Origin: Herbaspirillum sp. 3R11
GTDB lineage: Bacteria > Pseudomonadota > Gammaproteobacteria > Burkholderiales > Burkholderiaceae_D
Assembly: GCF_004563925.1 (NCBI RefSeq)
Contig: NZ_SPNJ01000002.1
Coordinates: 496,001-560,000 of the forward strand
Direction: 5' to 3'
Length of the DNA stretch: 64,000 bases
Below are positions 47,243 through 56,941 of this stretch, piece by piece; the stretch's first letter is position 1, and every line of letters begins with the position of its first letter. The translations under genes and the position numbers were made by a program. Under the pieces are notes generated by a model. That model was not told where the DNA came from. It made no database searches and was given only the letters and a program-made list of their open reading frames with translations.

Positions 47243-47694
47243 TGACGAACTTAGTAAAACCAACCACAACAACCACAACCAAGAACGACAACGCCATTCA
47301 AATAGAGCGAGGCACTCTAGGCAAGTTGATCATGGCTCGCTTGAAACCGAATCAGGATTTGACAGAAAGCGTAGAAGCGCTTTGCCGCCAGCACGGAATG
47401 ACGACAGCCATCGTTCGCGGCGCCATTGGCAGCTTAATTGACGCGCATCTTCAGTACAAGACTCCTGATGGGTTGAACGAGCTGAAAGTCGAGGGACCTG
47501 GTGTCGAGATCCTCAACGTGTTCGGTGAAATCGGTTTTTCCGCCACTAATCCTAATCCGCTACAGGGAGTGGTTGCCGACACGGCCGGCAAGATATTCGC
47601 CGGTCGCTTCAAACGAGGTGCCAATCTGTCCTTTATCACTATTGAGATCACACTGCAGGAGTGGATCTCTACAACAGAATCTGAAGCCAACTGA
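47239..47694 (+). CDS. PPC-domain (DUF296) protein, second of a pair
   Basis: A 151-residue protein with a PPC/DUF296-type domain: LIMARLKPNQDLTESVEALCRQHGMTTAIVRGAIGSLIDAHLQY covers the conserved N-terminal half, and GVVADTAGKIFAGRFKRGANLSFITIEITL the C-terminal half, where the usual GGHL reads AGRF. The Thr-rich N-terminus (TTTTTT) is probably disordered. It overlaps the preceding PPC gene (ATGATG at the 47239 start). The two differ strongly, so they are not a recent duplication and may form a hetero-oligomer. Confidence 0.75.
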   Translation: MMTNLVKPTTTTTTKNDNAIQIERGTLGKLIMARLKPNQDLTESVEALCRQHGMTTAIVRGAIGSLIDAHLQYKTPDGLNELKVEGPGVEILNVFGEIGFSATNPNPLQGVVADTAGKIFAGRFKRGANLSFITIEITLQEWISTTESEAN

Positions 47695-47839
47695 TTTGAG
47701 AGGTTATTTACGCCAAGGTTTCGGCACTTTAGCTGGAAAGAAAGGTGCAAATCAATATCGGATCTTTGCCGGAGCCGTTTTGTGAACGAGGGACAACCTC
47801 GCTTACAGTAATTTCATAAATATAAAAGGAGGCAAGTAG

Positions 47840-48874
47840 ATGGAAAATTTCATTGGTAAGATCACACGGCGCTCATTTCTCAAAACTGTATCAATCGCCT
47901 CAGCCGCGGCTACCACCGGCTTGTGTGGAGCTTCAGCTAACGCGGCGGAATTCACCTTCAAATACGCCAACAATCTGCCGATGTCACATCCTATGAATGT
48001 GCGTGCAAAGGAAATGTCTGACCAGATATCTAAAGAGTCTAATGGGCGCGTCGAGCTCCAGGTTTTCCCTAATGGTCAACTGGGAACCGACACTGATATG
48101 TTGTCGCAGGTGCGTGCTGGCGCGATCGACTTTTTTACTCTGTCTCCTCTGATTCTGGGTACTCTGGTACCGGCCGCACAGATTTCCGGCATCGGATTCG
48201 CCTTCAAGGACTACGACCAGGTCTGGTCCGCCATGGATGGTGGTTTGGGTATTCACGTACGCAAGCAGATTGAGGCTAAGTCGAGCCTCTTCGCTTTTGA
48301 AAAAATCTGGGACAGCGGCTATCGTCAGATTACCAATAGCAGTCGTCCTATCAAGACTGCCGAAGACCTAAAGGGCATGAAACTGCGCGTTCCACCAAGT
48401 CCGCTGTGGACTTCGATGTTCCGTGCAGTTGAATCGGCACCAACCTCAATCAACTTCGCCGAGGTCTATTCGGCGCTGCAGACCAAGATTGTCGAAGGTC
48501 AGGAGAACCCGTTGGCAGTGATCTCCACGGCCAAGCTCTATGAAGTCCAGAAATATTGCTCCATCACCAATCACATGTGGGATGGCTTCTGGTTCCTAGG
48601 CAACAAGAAGGCCTTCGAGAAGCTGCCGAAAGATTTACAGGAAATCGTCACCAAGGCAGTCAACGAGGCTGGTCTGAATCAGCGTGTCGATGTCAGGAAA
48701 CTCAATGCATCGTTGGCTGGCGAGATGAAGGGAAAGGGCATGGCCATCAACGATACCGATACTCAATCATTCCGTACCAAACTGCGCGCCGCCGGGTTCT
48801 ACGCTGAATGGAAGAAGAAGTTTGGCGATGAGCCTTGGGCGCTCTTGGAAAAATACACCGGCAAGCTCGCCTGA
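47840..48874 (+). CDS. TRAP transporter substrate-binding protein (DctP family), second copy
   Basis: Periplasmic binding protein of 344 residues, with RR in the signal (ITRRSFLKTVSIASAAATTGLCGASANA, Tat-like; mature part begins near AEF). The family core is present: FPNGQLGTDTDMLSQVRAGAIDFFT near 79-103 and LKGMKLRVPPSPLWTSMF near 174-191 with the carboxylate-binding Arg. It shares long identical stretches with the protein at 41542 (LSQVRAGAID, GIGFAF, RVPPSPLWT, TNHMWDGFW). GGAGG precedes the ATG. It sits 23 bases before the fused permease and is its natural partner. Confidence 0.95.
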   Translation: MENFIGKITRRSFLKTVSIASAAATTGLCGASANAAEFTFKYANNLPMSHPMNVRAKEMSDQISKESNGRVELQVFPNGQLGTDTDMLSQVRAGAIDFFTLSPLILGTLVPAAQISGIGFAFKDYDQVWSAMDGGLGIHVRKQIEAKSSLFAFEKIWDSGYRQITNSSRPIKTAEDLKGMKLRVPPSPLWTSMFRAVESAPTSINFAEVYSALQTKIVEGQENPLAVISTAKLYEVQKYCSITNHMWDGFWFLGNKKAFEKLPKDLQEIVTKAVNEAGLNQRVDVRKLNASLAGEMKGKGMAINDTDTQSFRTKLRAAGFYAEWKKKFGDEPWALLEKYTGKLA

Positions 48875-48897
48875 CCTGAACGTCCAGGATATTAACA

Positions 48898-50778
48898 ATG
48901 GAAGCTGCAATTACCTATCGTGAGCCTGTGCGCATGAACCCGACCGCGCGTGCGCTAGTGGCATTGAACCGCCTAGTGATGCACGGAGTCGGTGCCCTCG
49001 CCGCCCTGCTAGTCGTGGCCGAGACGGTGGTGCTGTTGACCGGCGTCATTTATCGTTACGGGCTGCACGATCCATTGGTGTGGTCAGATGAGTTGGCCTC
49101 GATCCTGTTTATTTGGCTGTCCATGCTGGGTGCTGTGCTGGCTCTGGATCGCGGCGAGCACATGCGACTGACCGCCATTGTCAACAAATGCTCCGAAAAG
49201 GGCCGCATCTGGCTGGAAACAGTCGCGGCCCTTGTGGTCTGCATTTTTGTACTAATGGTAATCCACCCCGCAGTGGATCACTCGTTAGAGCAGATGGCGA
49301 TCACTACTCCAGCTTTGGAAATTCCCGATGGATTGCGCGCTGCGGCCCTCCCGGTAGGCGCAATCCTGATGCTGCTGGCGGCGGTATCGCGCATGGCCGC
49401 GATGAGCAGCTTCCGTCTGCTGCTTTCTGCTCTGGCTGTAATGGTGATCGTCGGCGGTGGCTTGTGGCTGTGCAAGCCGGCGCTTCTGGCGATGGGGAAT
49501 TACAATCTGATCGTCTTCTTCGTCGTGCTGATTGGCCTGTGCGTAGCCGGCGGTATACCCATCGCCTTTGCTTTCGGCACTGCGACTATGGCGTATCTTT
49601 CCCTCGCGACCAGTGCACCGCTAATGATTGTAGTCAGCCGCATGGATGAGGGAATGTCTAGCTTGATCCTCCTGTCGGTGCCGCTGTTCGTCTTACTCGG
49701 TTCGCTACTTGAAATGTCGGGCCTGGCCAAGACCCTGATCGATTTTATGGCCTCGTTGCTGGGCCACGTGCGCGGTGGCCTGCAATATGTTTTGCTGGGT
49801 GCGATGTTCTTGGTGTCGGGCATCTCCGGCTCCAAGGCAGCCGATATGGCGGCCATCGCCCCGGCGCTGTTCCCCGAGATGAAGAGGCGCGGCTCCAAGC
49901 CGGAAGAACTTGTGGCACTGTTGTCGTCCTCCGGCGCGATGACAGAAACGATTCCTCCGAGCTTGGTGCTGATTACTATCGGGGCGGTCTGCAGCGTGTC
50001 AATCACGGCGCTATTCATCGGCGGCCTGATGCCTGCCACCTTCGCCACCTTCGCCATCGCCATCATCTGTTGGTTGCGTGCCCGCCGCGAGCCGATTCCT
50101 GAAGTAAAACGAGCGCCGATGACACTGATCATGAAGACCATGATCGCGGCCATCCCTGCGCTAGCGCTACCAATGCTGATCCGCGTGGCCGTTATTGAAG
50201 GCGTAGCCACCGCTACCGAGGTGGCTACCATCGGCGTGGCCTATACCATCGTGGTTGGCCTGATTATGCACCTCTTCATGAAGCATTTGGACTTCAAACG
50301 TCTGTATCCCATGCTGATCGAAGCGGCAGCGCTGTCCGGAGCCATCCTGCTCATTATTGGTATGGCCACCTCTATGGCTTGGGCACTCACCCAGTCAGGC
50401 TTCTCCGCCAAGCTGGTGTCGCTGATGCAAGGCGTGCCAGGAGGAGGCATGGGCTTTCTGCTGATTACCATCGTCATTTTCATCGTGCTGGGTAGCCTAT
50501 TGGAGGGCATCCCCGCGATTGTCCTGTTCGGCCCGCTACTGTTTCCAGTGGCACGTTCGCTGGGTATCCATGACGTGCATTACGCGATGGTAGTGATTCT
50601 GGCCATGGGTATTGGTCTATTCGCACCGCCGTTCGGCGTTGGCTTCTATGCCGCTTGTGCGATCGGCAAGGTGTCACCGGACGGCGTGTTCAACCTCGTA
50701 TGGGGTTATCTGGCGGCACTGGTAGTAGCGTTGCTGGTTGTGGCGTTCGTACCATGGATTTCCATCGGCTTCCTCTGA
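48898..50778 (+). CDS. TRAP transporter fused permease (DctQ-DctM)
   Basis: A 626-residue TRAP permease carrying the small DctQ part (about 1-190: VALVVLLTGV.. four helices, with WSDELASILFIWLSMLGAVLALDRGEHM near 63-90) fused to the large DctM subunit (about 200-626, with IPIAFAFGTATMAYL near 220, SGISGSKAADMAAIAPALFPEM near 303-325 and PPFGVGFYAACAIG near 580). Fusions of this type are known in some TRAP families. It has one binding protein upstream (47840) and possibly a second in trans (41542). It imports a carboxylate driven by the sodium or proton gradient. Confidence 0.94.
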   Translation: MEAAITYREPVRMNPTARALVALNRLVMHGVGALAALLVVAETVVLLTGVIYRYGLHDPLVWSDELASILFIWLSMLGAVLALDRGEHMRLTAIVNKCSEKGRIWLETVAALVVCIFVLMVIHPAVDHSLEQMAITTPALEIPDGLRAAALPVGAILMLLAAVSRMAAMSSFRLLLSALAVMVIVGGGLWLCKPALLAMGNYNLIVFFVVLIGLCVAGGIPIAFAFGTATMAYLSLATSAPLMIVVSRMDEGMSSLILLSVPLFVLLGSLLEMSGLAKTLIDFMASLLGHVRGGLQYVLLGAMFLVSGISGSKAADMAAIAPALFPEMKRRGSKPEELVALLSSSGAMTETIPPSLVLITIGAVCSVSITALFIGGLMPATFATFAIAIICWLRARREPIPEVKRAPMTLIMKTMIAAIPALALPMLIRVAVIEGVATATEVATIGVAYTIVVGLIMHLFMKHLDFKRLYPMLIEAAALSGAILLIIGMATSMAWALTQSGFSAKLVSLMQGVPGGGMGFLLITIVIFIVLGSLLEGIPAIVLFGPLLFPVARSLGIHDVHYAMVVILAMGIGLFAPPFGVGFYAACAIGKVSPDGVFNLVWGYLAALVVALLVVAFVPWISIGFL

Positions 50779-50893
50779 CCTTCTCAACACGTCATCTAAT
50801 GCAGAGCACTCACATCACATTGTTGACACGGTACTGACTCAAAACGGTCGCCTATTTTTTCTTTCTTAGGCTACCCTAATTCACGGAGACAAC

Positions 50894-51664
50894 ATGAATC
50901 AAAGCGATAACAGCGCCCATGTAGCGTTCGTAACGGGCGGAGCCATGGGTATCGGCGCCAGCATCTGCCAGCAGCTGGCTGCCAAGGGATATACCGTGTT
51001 GGTGGCTGATATCAACCTAGAGGCGGCAGCCAAGACTGCCGATGCATTGGTCGCATCCGGCCACCAGGCGGCACCGGTACAGGTCGATCTTGGCAATCCG
51101 GAATCCATCAGGCAAGCCTTCGCCGCCGTCGAGAAGGACTACGGCCGCTGTGACGTCCTTGTCAACAACGCTGGCATCGCCAAGATGGCTCCATTCCTGG
51201 ATTTCCCGCTTGAGAACTGGCTGCAGACCATGAGCATCAACGTTACAGGAGTGCTCGTGGCAGGGCAATGCGCCGCGCGGCTGATGCTAAAAAATAAATG
51301 GGGTCGCATCGTCAATATTTCCTCGATCTCAGGCATTCGCGCCGGGGCCGGCCGCACCGCCTATGGCGCCTCGAAGTCTGCCGTGATTGGGCTGACGCGT
51401 CAGATGTCGATTGAACTGGCTGTGCATGGCATCACAGTCAACAGCGTGGCGCCAGGACCGGTCGATACGCCGATGACCGAGGTCGCGCACAGCGAAGAAA
51501 CGCGACAGAGTTACCACCGCCTGGTGCCGATGCGTCGCTATGGAAGCACCAACGAAATCGCTGCCGCCGTGACCTTCCTGACGTCCGACGAGGCTTCCTA
51601 CATCACCGGCCACGTCATCCCCGTCGATGGCGGATTCGTTGCAGCCGGCGTGCTAGATATCTGA
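50894..51664 (+). CDS. SDR family oxidoreductase
   Basis: Short-chain dehydrogenase of 256 residues: VTGGAMGIG near residue 13, NNAGIAKMAPF near 91, NISSISGIRAGAGR near 139, YGASKSAV near 156 and APGPVDTPMTE near 187, ending VIPVDGGFV. GGAGAC precedes the ATG. The 115 bases before it hold AT-rich sequence that could be a promoter. It precedes another SDR by 23 bases, and both follow the TRAP permease, so they may convert the hydroxy acid taken up. Confidence 0.92.
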   Translation: MNQSDNSAHVAFVTGGAMGIGASICQQLAAKGYTVLVADINLEAAAKTADALVASGHQAAPVQVDLGNPESIRQAFAAVEKDYGRCDVLVNNAGIAKMAPFLDFPLENWLQTMSINVTGVLVAGQCAARLMLKNKWGRIVNISSISGIRAGAGRTAYGASKSAVIGLTRQMSIELAVHGITVNSVAPGPVDTPMTEVAHSEETRQSYHRLVPMRRYGSTNEIAAAVTFLTSDEASYITGHVIPVDGGFVAAGVLDI

Positions 51665-51687
51665 TACCACTTACTTACGGAGAAAAC

Positions 51688-52485
51688 ATGCATAAATCAA
51701 TGGCAGATAAGGTCATCATCGTCACCGGCGCGGGCTCGGTGGGAGAAGGGTGGGGTAATGGCAAGGCTGCGGCGGCCCTTTATGCGCGCGAAGGCGGCAA
51801 GATTCTCGCTGTGGACCGCAGCATCGATGCCGCTAGGCAAACTCAGGAGATTATTCGGAGCGAGGGTGGCATCTGTGAAGTGATCGCCGCCGACGTATCC
51901 AAGAGCGCCGATGTGCAGGCGATCGCAGACGCTGCAATGGATCACTTCGGCCGCGTCGACGTGCTACATAACAACGTCGGTATCGCCGAGACAGGCGGTC
52001 CAGTGGAAACCAGTGAAGAGAGCTGGAACCGCTTGGTGGCGGTCAACCAGACAAGCCTGTTCCTGACTCACAAATATGTTCTACCCATCATGGAAAGGCA
52101 AAAGAATGGGGCAATTGTCAACATCTCCTCACTGGCCGCCATTCGTTGGATTGGTTTTCCGTATCTCGGATATACCACCACGAAGGCCGCTATCCTGGCC
52201 TTCACCAAGAACGTGGCAATGCAATACGCACCAATGGGAATTCGCGCCAATTGCGTTTTGCCAGGTTTGATGGATACACCCATGATTCGCGAACCACTGA
52301 AAGCATCATATGGCGGTAATGTTGAAGAAATGCGTGCCAAGCGCGATGCTCAATGTCCAATGGGATTCATGGGAGATGCATGGGATGTGGCGCATGCATC
52401 ACTGTTCCTGGCATCGGACAACGCACGTTATATTACTGGGATGGATCTTATAGTCGATGGCGGTTTGTCACTTAAGGTCGCCTGA
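51688..52485 (+). CDS. SDR family oxidoreductase with an unusual cofactor loop
   Basis: Short-chain dehydrogenase of 265 residues. The glycine-rich loop reads TGAGSVGEGWGNGKAAA near residue 12, with a four-residue insertion compared with the usual TGxxxGIG. HNNVGIAE near 91, NISSLAAIRW near 142, YTTTKAAIL near 158 and LPGLMDTPMIRE near 190 are present. It ends MDLIVDGGLSLKVA. GGAGAA precedes the ATG. The inserted loop is seen in a subset of SDRs including some 3-hydroxyacid or cyclitol dehydrogenases. It is the last gene of the plus-strand TRAP series. Confidence 0.9.
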   Translation: MHKSMADKVIIVTGAGSVGEGWGNGKAAAALYAREGGKILAVDRSIDAARQTQEIIRSEGGICEVIAADVSKSADVQAIADAAMDHFGRVDVLHNNVGIAETGGPVETSEESWNRLVAVNQTSLFLTHKYVLPIMERQKNGAIVNISSLAAIRWIGFPYLGYTTTKAAILAFTKNVAMQYAPMGIRANCVLPGLMDTPMIREPLKASYGGNVEEMRAKRDAQCPMGFMGDAWDVAHASLFLASDNARYITGMDLIVDGGLSLKVA

Positions 52486-52803
52486 TTTGATCGTTCTAAG
52501 CGTCGGCACTTCCACGCTGGCGGGGGCGCGGCGTGGATAAGGAAAATCGAACGCCTACGAAATGGCCGATGCTGGCGTCGGCCGCATCGTTTGCCATTGT
52601 CGTTTGTTCCGAAGAAAATGAATCGTCCGGCACGCGAGCCACTAGGGGCTGAAGCTGCGATGCAGAAGCCATAGAACTGTCCCACAAGTGGACGCATGTC
52701 GGTATCGAGATGCGTCTGGGGCCGTTGGACTGCCAGGGCGAAGAGAGTAGCAAGGCTTCCGCTTGATCCATAAGGGGGCCAGTACGATTCACGCAATCAC
52801 ATA
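52486..52803. other. Intergenic stretch without a gene
   Basis: No gene, repeat or terminator recognised. Open frames on both strands here have low-complexity, Arg-rich translations and no ribosome sites. Confidence 0.5.
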
Positions 52804-53402
52804 CTAAAAAAAAGGGGACGAAGTCAGCCAACCGAACATGACAGCGACGGTAATGAAATTAAGATATAGCGAAATATCGCGTGTGCTAAGTTCATATTCT
52901 TGACAACGAGCGATCAGGAGTTGCGTTCCTGTTGCTAGCGCGCTGCTGGCCTCAATTGCGCTCATGCCGGGCAGATCGCGATTCAATGACGCAACATGAT
53001 CAATCAACAAGCGCGCCAGTGGCGTCGTATGTTCAAAGACGTGGCCATGAATCGTCTCGGCTTCTGGAAGTCGGCTTCCACCACTGCTCGCGGTACGAAG
53101 AAGGTCAGCATGTGACAGGCATTGCGTTGCATGCGTATCGGTTGATTCATATCGAGCGCCAGAATACTGGCTATCGGGCCTATCGTTTTTTGAGGCGTAT
53201 CACGCCCATTCACTGAGGCGATACCGCCCTCCCAAAATAGGTGAAAAACGTAGTCACGGATGTTATCTGTGGAGATCCGCGCTATTGAGCGTTCCAATAG
53301 CAAGGCATCGGAACGACATTCTGTGAAAGCAAATTCGCCGACTGCATAGCGGTCGATAGAGGCACTAAACGGATTTTTTATCTTCTCACGCGAGGGTAGC
53401 AC
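52804..53402 (-). pseudogene. AraC family regulator, frameshifted, C-terminal HTH lost
   Basis: Minus-strand frame from 53402 gives PFSASIDRYAVGEFAF, VFHLFWEGGIASVNGRDTPQ, ILALDMNQPIR and HMLTFFVPRAVVEADF, the N-terminal cupin-like (AraC-binding-like) domain of a common AraC subfamily. After AGAAGCCGAGACG near 53060 the protein continues in another frame as ETIHGHVFEHTTPLARLLIDH, then VASLNRDLPGMSAIEASSAL, the linker region. Beyond about 52900 similarity stops and the two AraC HTH motifs are absent. One frameshift plus loss of the DNA-binding domain makes it a dead gene. Its former target may be the adjacent aldo/keto reductase or TRAP genes. Confidence 0.75.
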
Positions 53403-54399
53403 GTCGATGATATGGCCGACCCTATCCCGCTAAGCTGACAATTGGCGTTGCGGTATTTCATCCCGTACATCGAAATGGCTATGAACGATACCAGAGGCAA
53501 GCGCGGAATGATCGGGCACTCCAACTCGATTCCATCTCTGGGTTTCACAATGTGTATCGTTCTTCTTCAATGAATAATCGACACTCATCAATTGCATCGC
53601 CTTAAATTTCTTTAGAAGTGTTACGGACGGTTAAGTCCACCAATTCAGAACCACTATATTTGCACAAAGCACGCCAATGCATGCGAATTGAGTCAATGAA
53701 GTATATCCGAGGAACATCAAGCTGCACTCACCGTCCGCGGTGCTCTGCAAACAGACTTCTTTCACGGTACATCAATCGCCATTCGCTGGGGAAGCGGCCG
53801 CCTATCATCAGATTCAGGTAAAGAACAAAGAAAGATGCATGATGGCGACAAAAATAGAAAAGTCTCAAAAGCGTGATTATTGGGGCTTTTATCGTAACGG
53901 TATGTCTCGCATGGGATGGTGTCTTACATGTGTAGCAATCATGGTGCTGATCATCGCGTTGGCACCAGATTTTTCGCGGTTGGATGAACGGCTGCTCCAT
54001 CTTCTACGATGGATGGGAACCAACTGTGTCTGGTGTTCGATCACGCCGAACTGACCATCTCGATCAGAGGCGAGCCAGCTTACCCGTGTACTACGATGCC
54101 GAATGGTACTTCTGAAGTCATGGGGGCTATTGGATTGCATCAAGACTCTTTCAGAATTTAATCCAGCACCAGATAGGTACCATCCATTCTAGTTTGTTCG
54201 GAAGAATCTGATCCGACGGCGTCATGATAGTTTTTGTCTATTCGATAAGACCACGCTACAGAAAAAATATAGTATTGACAAGGGCGCATTCCCACTAGTT
54301 AACGGCCACAGACAAGGATTGCGCTTGGGTATTATTCAAGGTCAGCAATCGGTCAGGAGCGAACGCCGAACTACAGGGCGACGTCCTCCTTCAGCAAAA
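53403..54399. other. About 1 kb of degenerate DNA without a gene
   Basis: Short open frames exist (for example 53740-54054 on the plus strand, with one hydrophobic segment), but none has a ribosome site or recognised motif. It lies between the AraC remnant and the aldo/keto reductase and looks like decayed accessory DNA. Confidence 0.5.
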
Positions 54400-55410
54400 T
54401 CAGGAACGTGCCGCCGGCACATTTACACCCATCCCATCTGGTAGCAATGGGGCGATCTCGGCCAATTTATCAGCGATTAACTGAAACCCGGCCGCCGCCA
54501 CGAGGCCGTCGACTTGTGTCGGGCGGCGGACTCCGACGATGGCTCCCGTGACAGCCGGCTGCCGCAGCACCCAAGAAATTGCGACGGCAGCCGGTGTCAA
54601 TCCATGGCGCTGGCCGATACCGCGCATGACTTCAACCAACTCCAGATTGCGGCTCAGGCGCGGCTCCTGATAATCTGCGCTTCGCGTCTTACGCCAGTCA
54701 TCATCGGGAAGCTGTGCAATGCGCGCACGCGTCATTGCCCCTGTCAGCAGACCCGATTGCAGCGTGGAATAGGCGATCACGCCGATGCCCGCCTGTTCGC
54801 AAAATGGCAGGATCTCTTCCTCGACGTCGCGCATCAGCGCAGAATAAGGTGGCTGCAGGCAAGCAATCCCGGCCACCGATTGCGCACGTCGGAGCTGCGG
54901 CACGCTGAAGTTGGAAACGCCAATCTCCCGGATCTTGCCCTGCGCTTGCGCCTTGGCCAAGGTGCTCAACGCCGCTTCGATCCCATCATCCGGACCATCC
55001 GCAGGAAAAGCAGGCCAGTGAATTTGATACAGGTCGATTGTCTCCACTTGCAGGCGCCGCAAACTGTCTTCTATCTCTCTCATCAAAGAATCAGGCGCCA
55101 ATGTGTGTGTGATATTTTTTGTCGCCGGATCCCACACCAGACTTCCTTTGGTAAACACCAACGGACGACGCGAGGCGGGCACGCGCCGCAGCAAGCGACC
55201 GACAATTTCCTCTGCGTGTCCCAAACCGTAGACGGCCGCCGTGTCGATCCAGTTGACGCCGCGTTCAACCGCATACTCCAGCGCTGACAGACTTTCTTCG
55301 TCGTCTTGAGCGCCCCAGCCGAATTCCCACCCCGGGCCGGCAATAGTCCACGTACCCAATCCAATGGGAGAGATGGAGAAGTTAGCCTTTCCAAGCCGTC
55401 TTTGTTGCAT
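54400..55410 (-). CDS. Aldo/keto reductase
   Basis: NADPH-dependent (beta/alpha)8 reductase of 336 residues. MQQRRLGKANFSISPIGLGTW is the usual N-terminus. The catalytic residues are Asp57 and Tyr62 (NWIDTAAVYGLGHAEEIVG), Lys in VFTKGSLVW near 89, and His in YQIHWPAF near 134. The C-terminal AISWVLRQPAVTGAIVGVRRPTQVDG is the NADP phosphate-binding segment. It belongs to the YajO/Tas-like group that reduces aldehydes or ketones, possibly quinone-like. It is divergent from the LysR gene at 55601, which is its likely regulator. The 190 bases between are the shared promoter region. Confidence 0.95.
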   Translation of the reverse strand: MQQRRLGKANFSISPIGLGTWTIAGPGWEFGWGAQDDEESLSALEYAVERGVNWIDTAAVYGLGHAEEIVGRLLRRVPASRRPLVFTKGSLVWDPATKNITHTLAPDSLMREIEDSLRRLQVETIDLYQIHWPAFPADGPDDGIEAALSTLAKAQAQGKIREIGVSNFSVPQLRRAQSVAGIACLQPPYSALMRDVEEEILPFCEQAGIGVIAYSTLQSGLLTGAMTRARIAQLPDDDWRKTRSADYQEPRLSRNLELVEVMRGIGQRHGLTPAAVAISWVLRQPAVTGAIVGVRRPTQVDGLVAAAGFQLIADKLAEIAPLLPDGMGVNVPAARS

Positions 55411-55600
55411 GTTCGTTTCCTGGTGATGATGATGAAGCCGACCGCGTCGCTAGCGCCCGGCAGTCATGGCGCAACGCTTAAAACAATTCCGGATACGCCG
55501 CACGATCGGAGTAAGCAAATGACAAGGCGTCAGTGTGTCTGCTGAGAAGGAAAACGATAAGACCGGTTATGCTTGATGAATTGATGAAAGAAATTCAGCT

Positions 55601-56481
55601 ATGACGCCAGATCTGTACGAACTTGACGCCTTTGCTGCGGTAGCCCGTCACCGCAGCTTTCGTAAGGCCGCCGCCGAACGCGGCATCACGGCTTCCGCCA
55701 TGAGCCATGCGATGCGCACCCTCGAAGACCGACTGGGCGCGCGATTGCTGAACAGGACAACCCGCAGCGTGACGTTGACCGAGGCCGGTGAAATGTTGCT
55801 ACGGCGTCTGTCCCCTGCATTGCAGGAGGTGGCCGAAGCCTTGACCGACCTCGCCGCTATGCAAGAGCAAACGTCCGGCACGCTGCGGCTGAACATGCCC
55901 CGGCCGGCAGCCAGATTAGCCGTGGGTCCGATACTGGCCCGCTTTATCTCAGCACATCCGCGCGTCCAGATAGAAATTGTGACCGATGATGGCTTGAGCG
56001 ATATTGTCAGCGCAGGATTCGACGCCGGCATTCGTTTCGGAGAACGTCTGGCAGGAGACATGATTGCGCTGCCCATTGGCCCGCCACAGGCTTTCGTCAT
56101 GGTGGCCTCGCCGTCCTACCTCGCGCAGCATGGCGCACCGCAAAAGCCGGCCGACTTGCTTTCGCACGCTTGCATCGGGAGGCGCTTTCCAAGCGGCACA
56201 CGATATGCGTGGGAATTATCGGATAAGGGCCGACCGCTGACATTGTCGGTCAATGGAGCGCTGGTGCTTGACGATGATGTCCTTATGATCCAGGCGGCGC
56301 GCGATGGGCTGGGAATAGCCTATGTCTACGCAACCATGGCGGGCGATGAACTGGCCCGCGGCGATCTGGTCGCGGCTCTACCTGCCTGGAATGCCCCTGC
56401 TTCCCGCTTTTTTTATACTATTCAGGACGACGTCATCTCCCGCCGCCGTTGCGGGCATTTGTAGACTTTATCCGTACCTGA
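55601..56481 (+). CDS. LysR family transcriptional regulator with a homopolymer frameshift near the end
   Basis: LysR regulator: HTH in residues 3-60 (LYELDAFAAVARHRSFRKAAAERGITASAMSHAMRTLEDRLGARLLNRTTRS) and effector domain from about 90. The uninterrupted frame stops at 56464 with the unusual tail FFYTIQDDVISRRRCGHL. Reading one base shifted at the run of seven T (56408-56414) instead gives LFLYYSGRRHLPPPLRAFVDFIRT to a stop at 56479-56481. This is exactly the C-terminus of this LysR subfamily (YYPSRRxxPxxLRAFVDFIR). So either the sequence has an indel error, the gene is mildly broken, or the T run slips. It is divergent from the aldo/keto reductase. Confidence 0.88.
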
Positions 56482-56941
56482 ATTGAAAAGATGCGACCTA
56501 CTGTCTTGAGTTGCATCTGCATGCATTGTTTTGGCAGCGTCTGCTTCCGGCCAGAAACCGCCAGTCAAAATCTTAAGCTTCGTTGCACTATCTATTCGCG
56601 CGGCTTCTTCATTCCCTTCCATAAAAATAACGAGATACTTCGCAGCATCTTGGCGAGTTCGTTTTTTTTCTACTCATCCCTAAAGTCGTGTTTGTTTCTG
56701 ACGATAAACTTACAATGTATTTGAATAGTGTCCCTGCAACTCAACAGTTCAAGCATAGCGAGCTTCGTCAATCAACGATTGAAATAAAAAACTCACTCTG
56801 CCGAGCCCGTCCGGCGTGGCATCAAAAATAAAGTGTGAAGAGCTATATACGCCCCTTGCCTGAGATTTTGCTTATCAGGTTAAAAGGCCGGACTGTAGGT
56901 TTAGTGCAAGCCATTGTGCGACTCAATTGGAGACTTGAGGC
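56482..56941. other. Region upstream of the autotransporter without a gene
   Basis: AT-rich, no supported open frame; presumably holds the autotransporter promoter. AATTGGAGACTTGAGG before the ATG at 56942 is the probable ribosome site. Confidence 0.5.
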
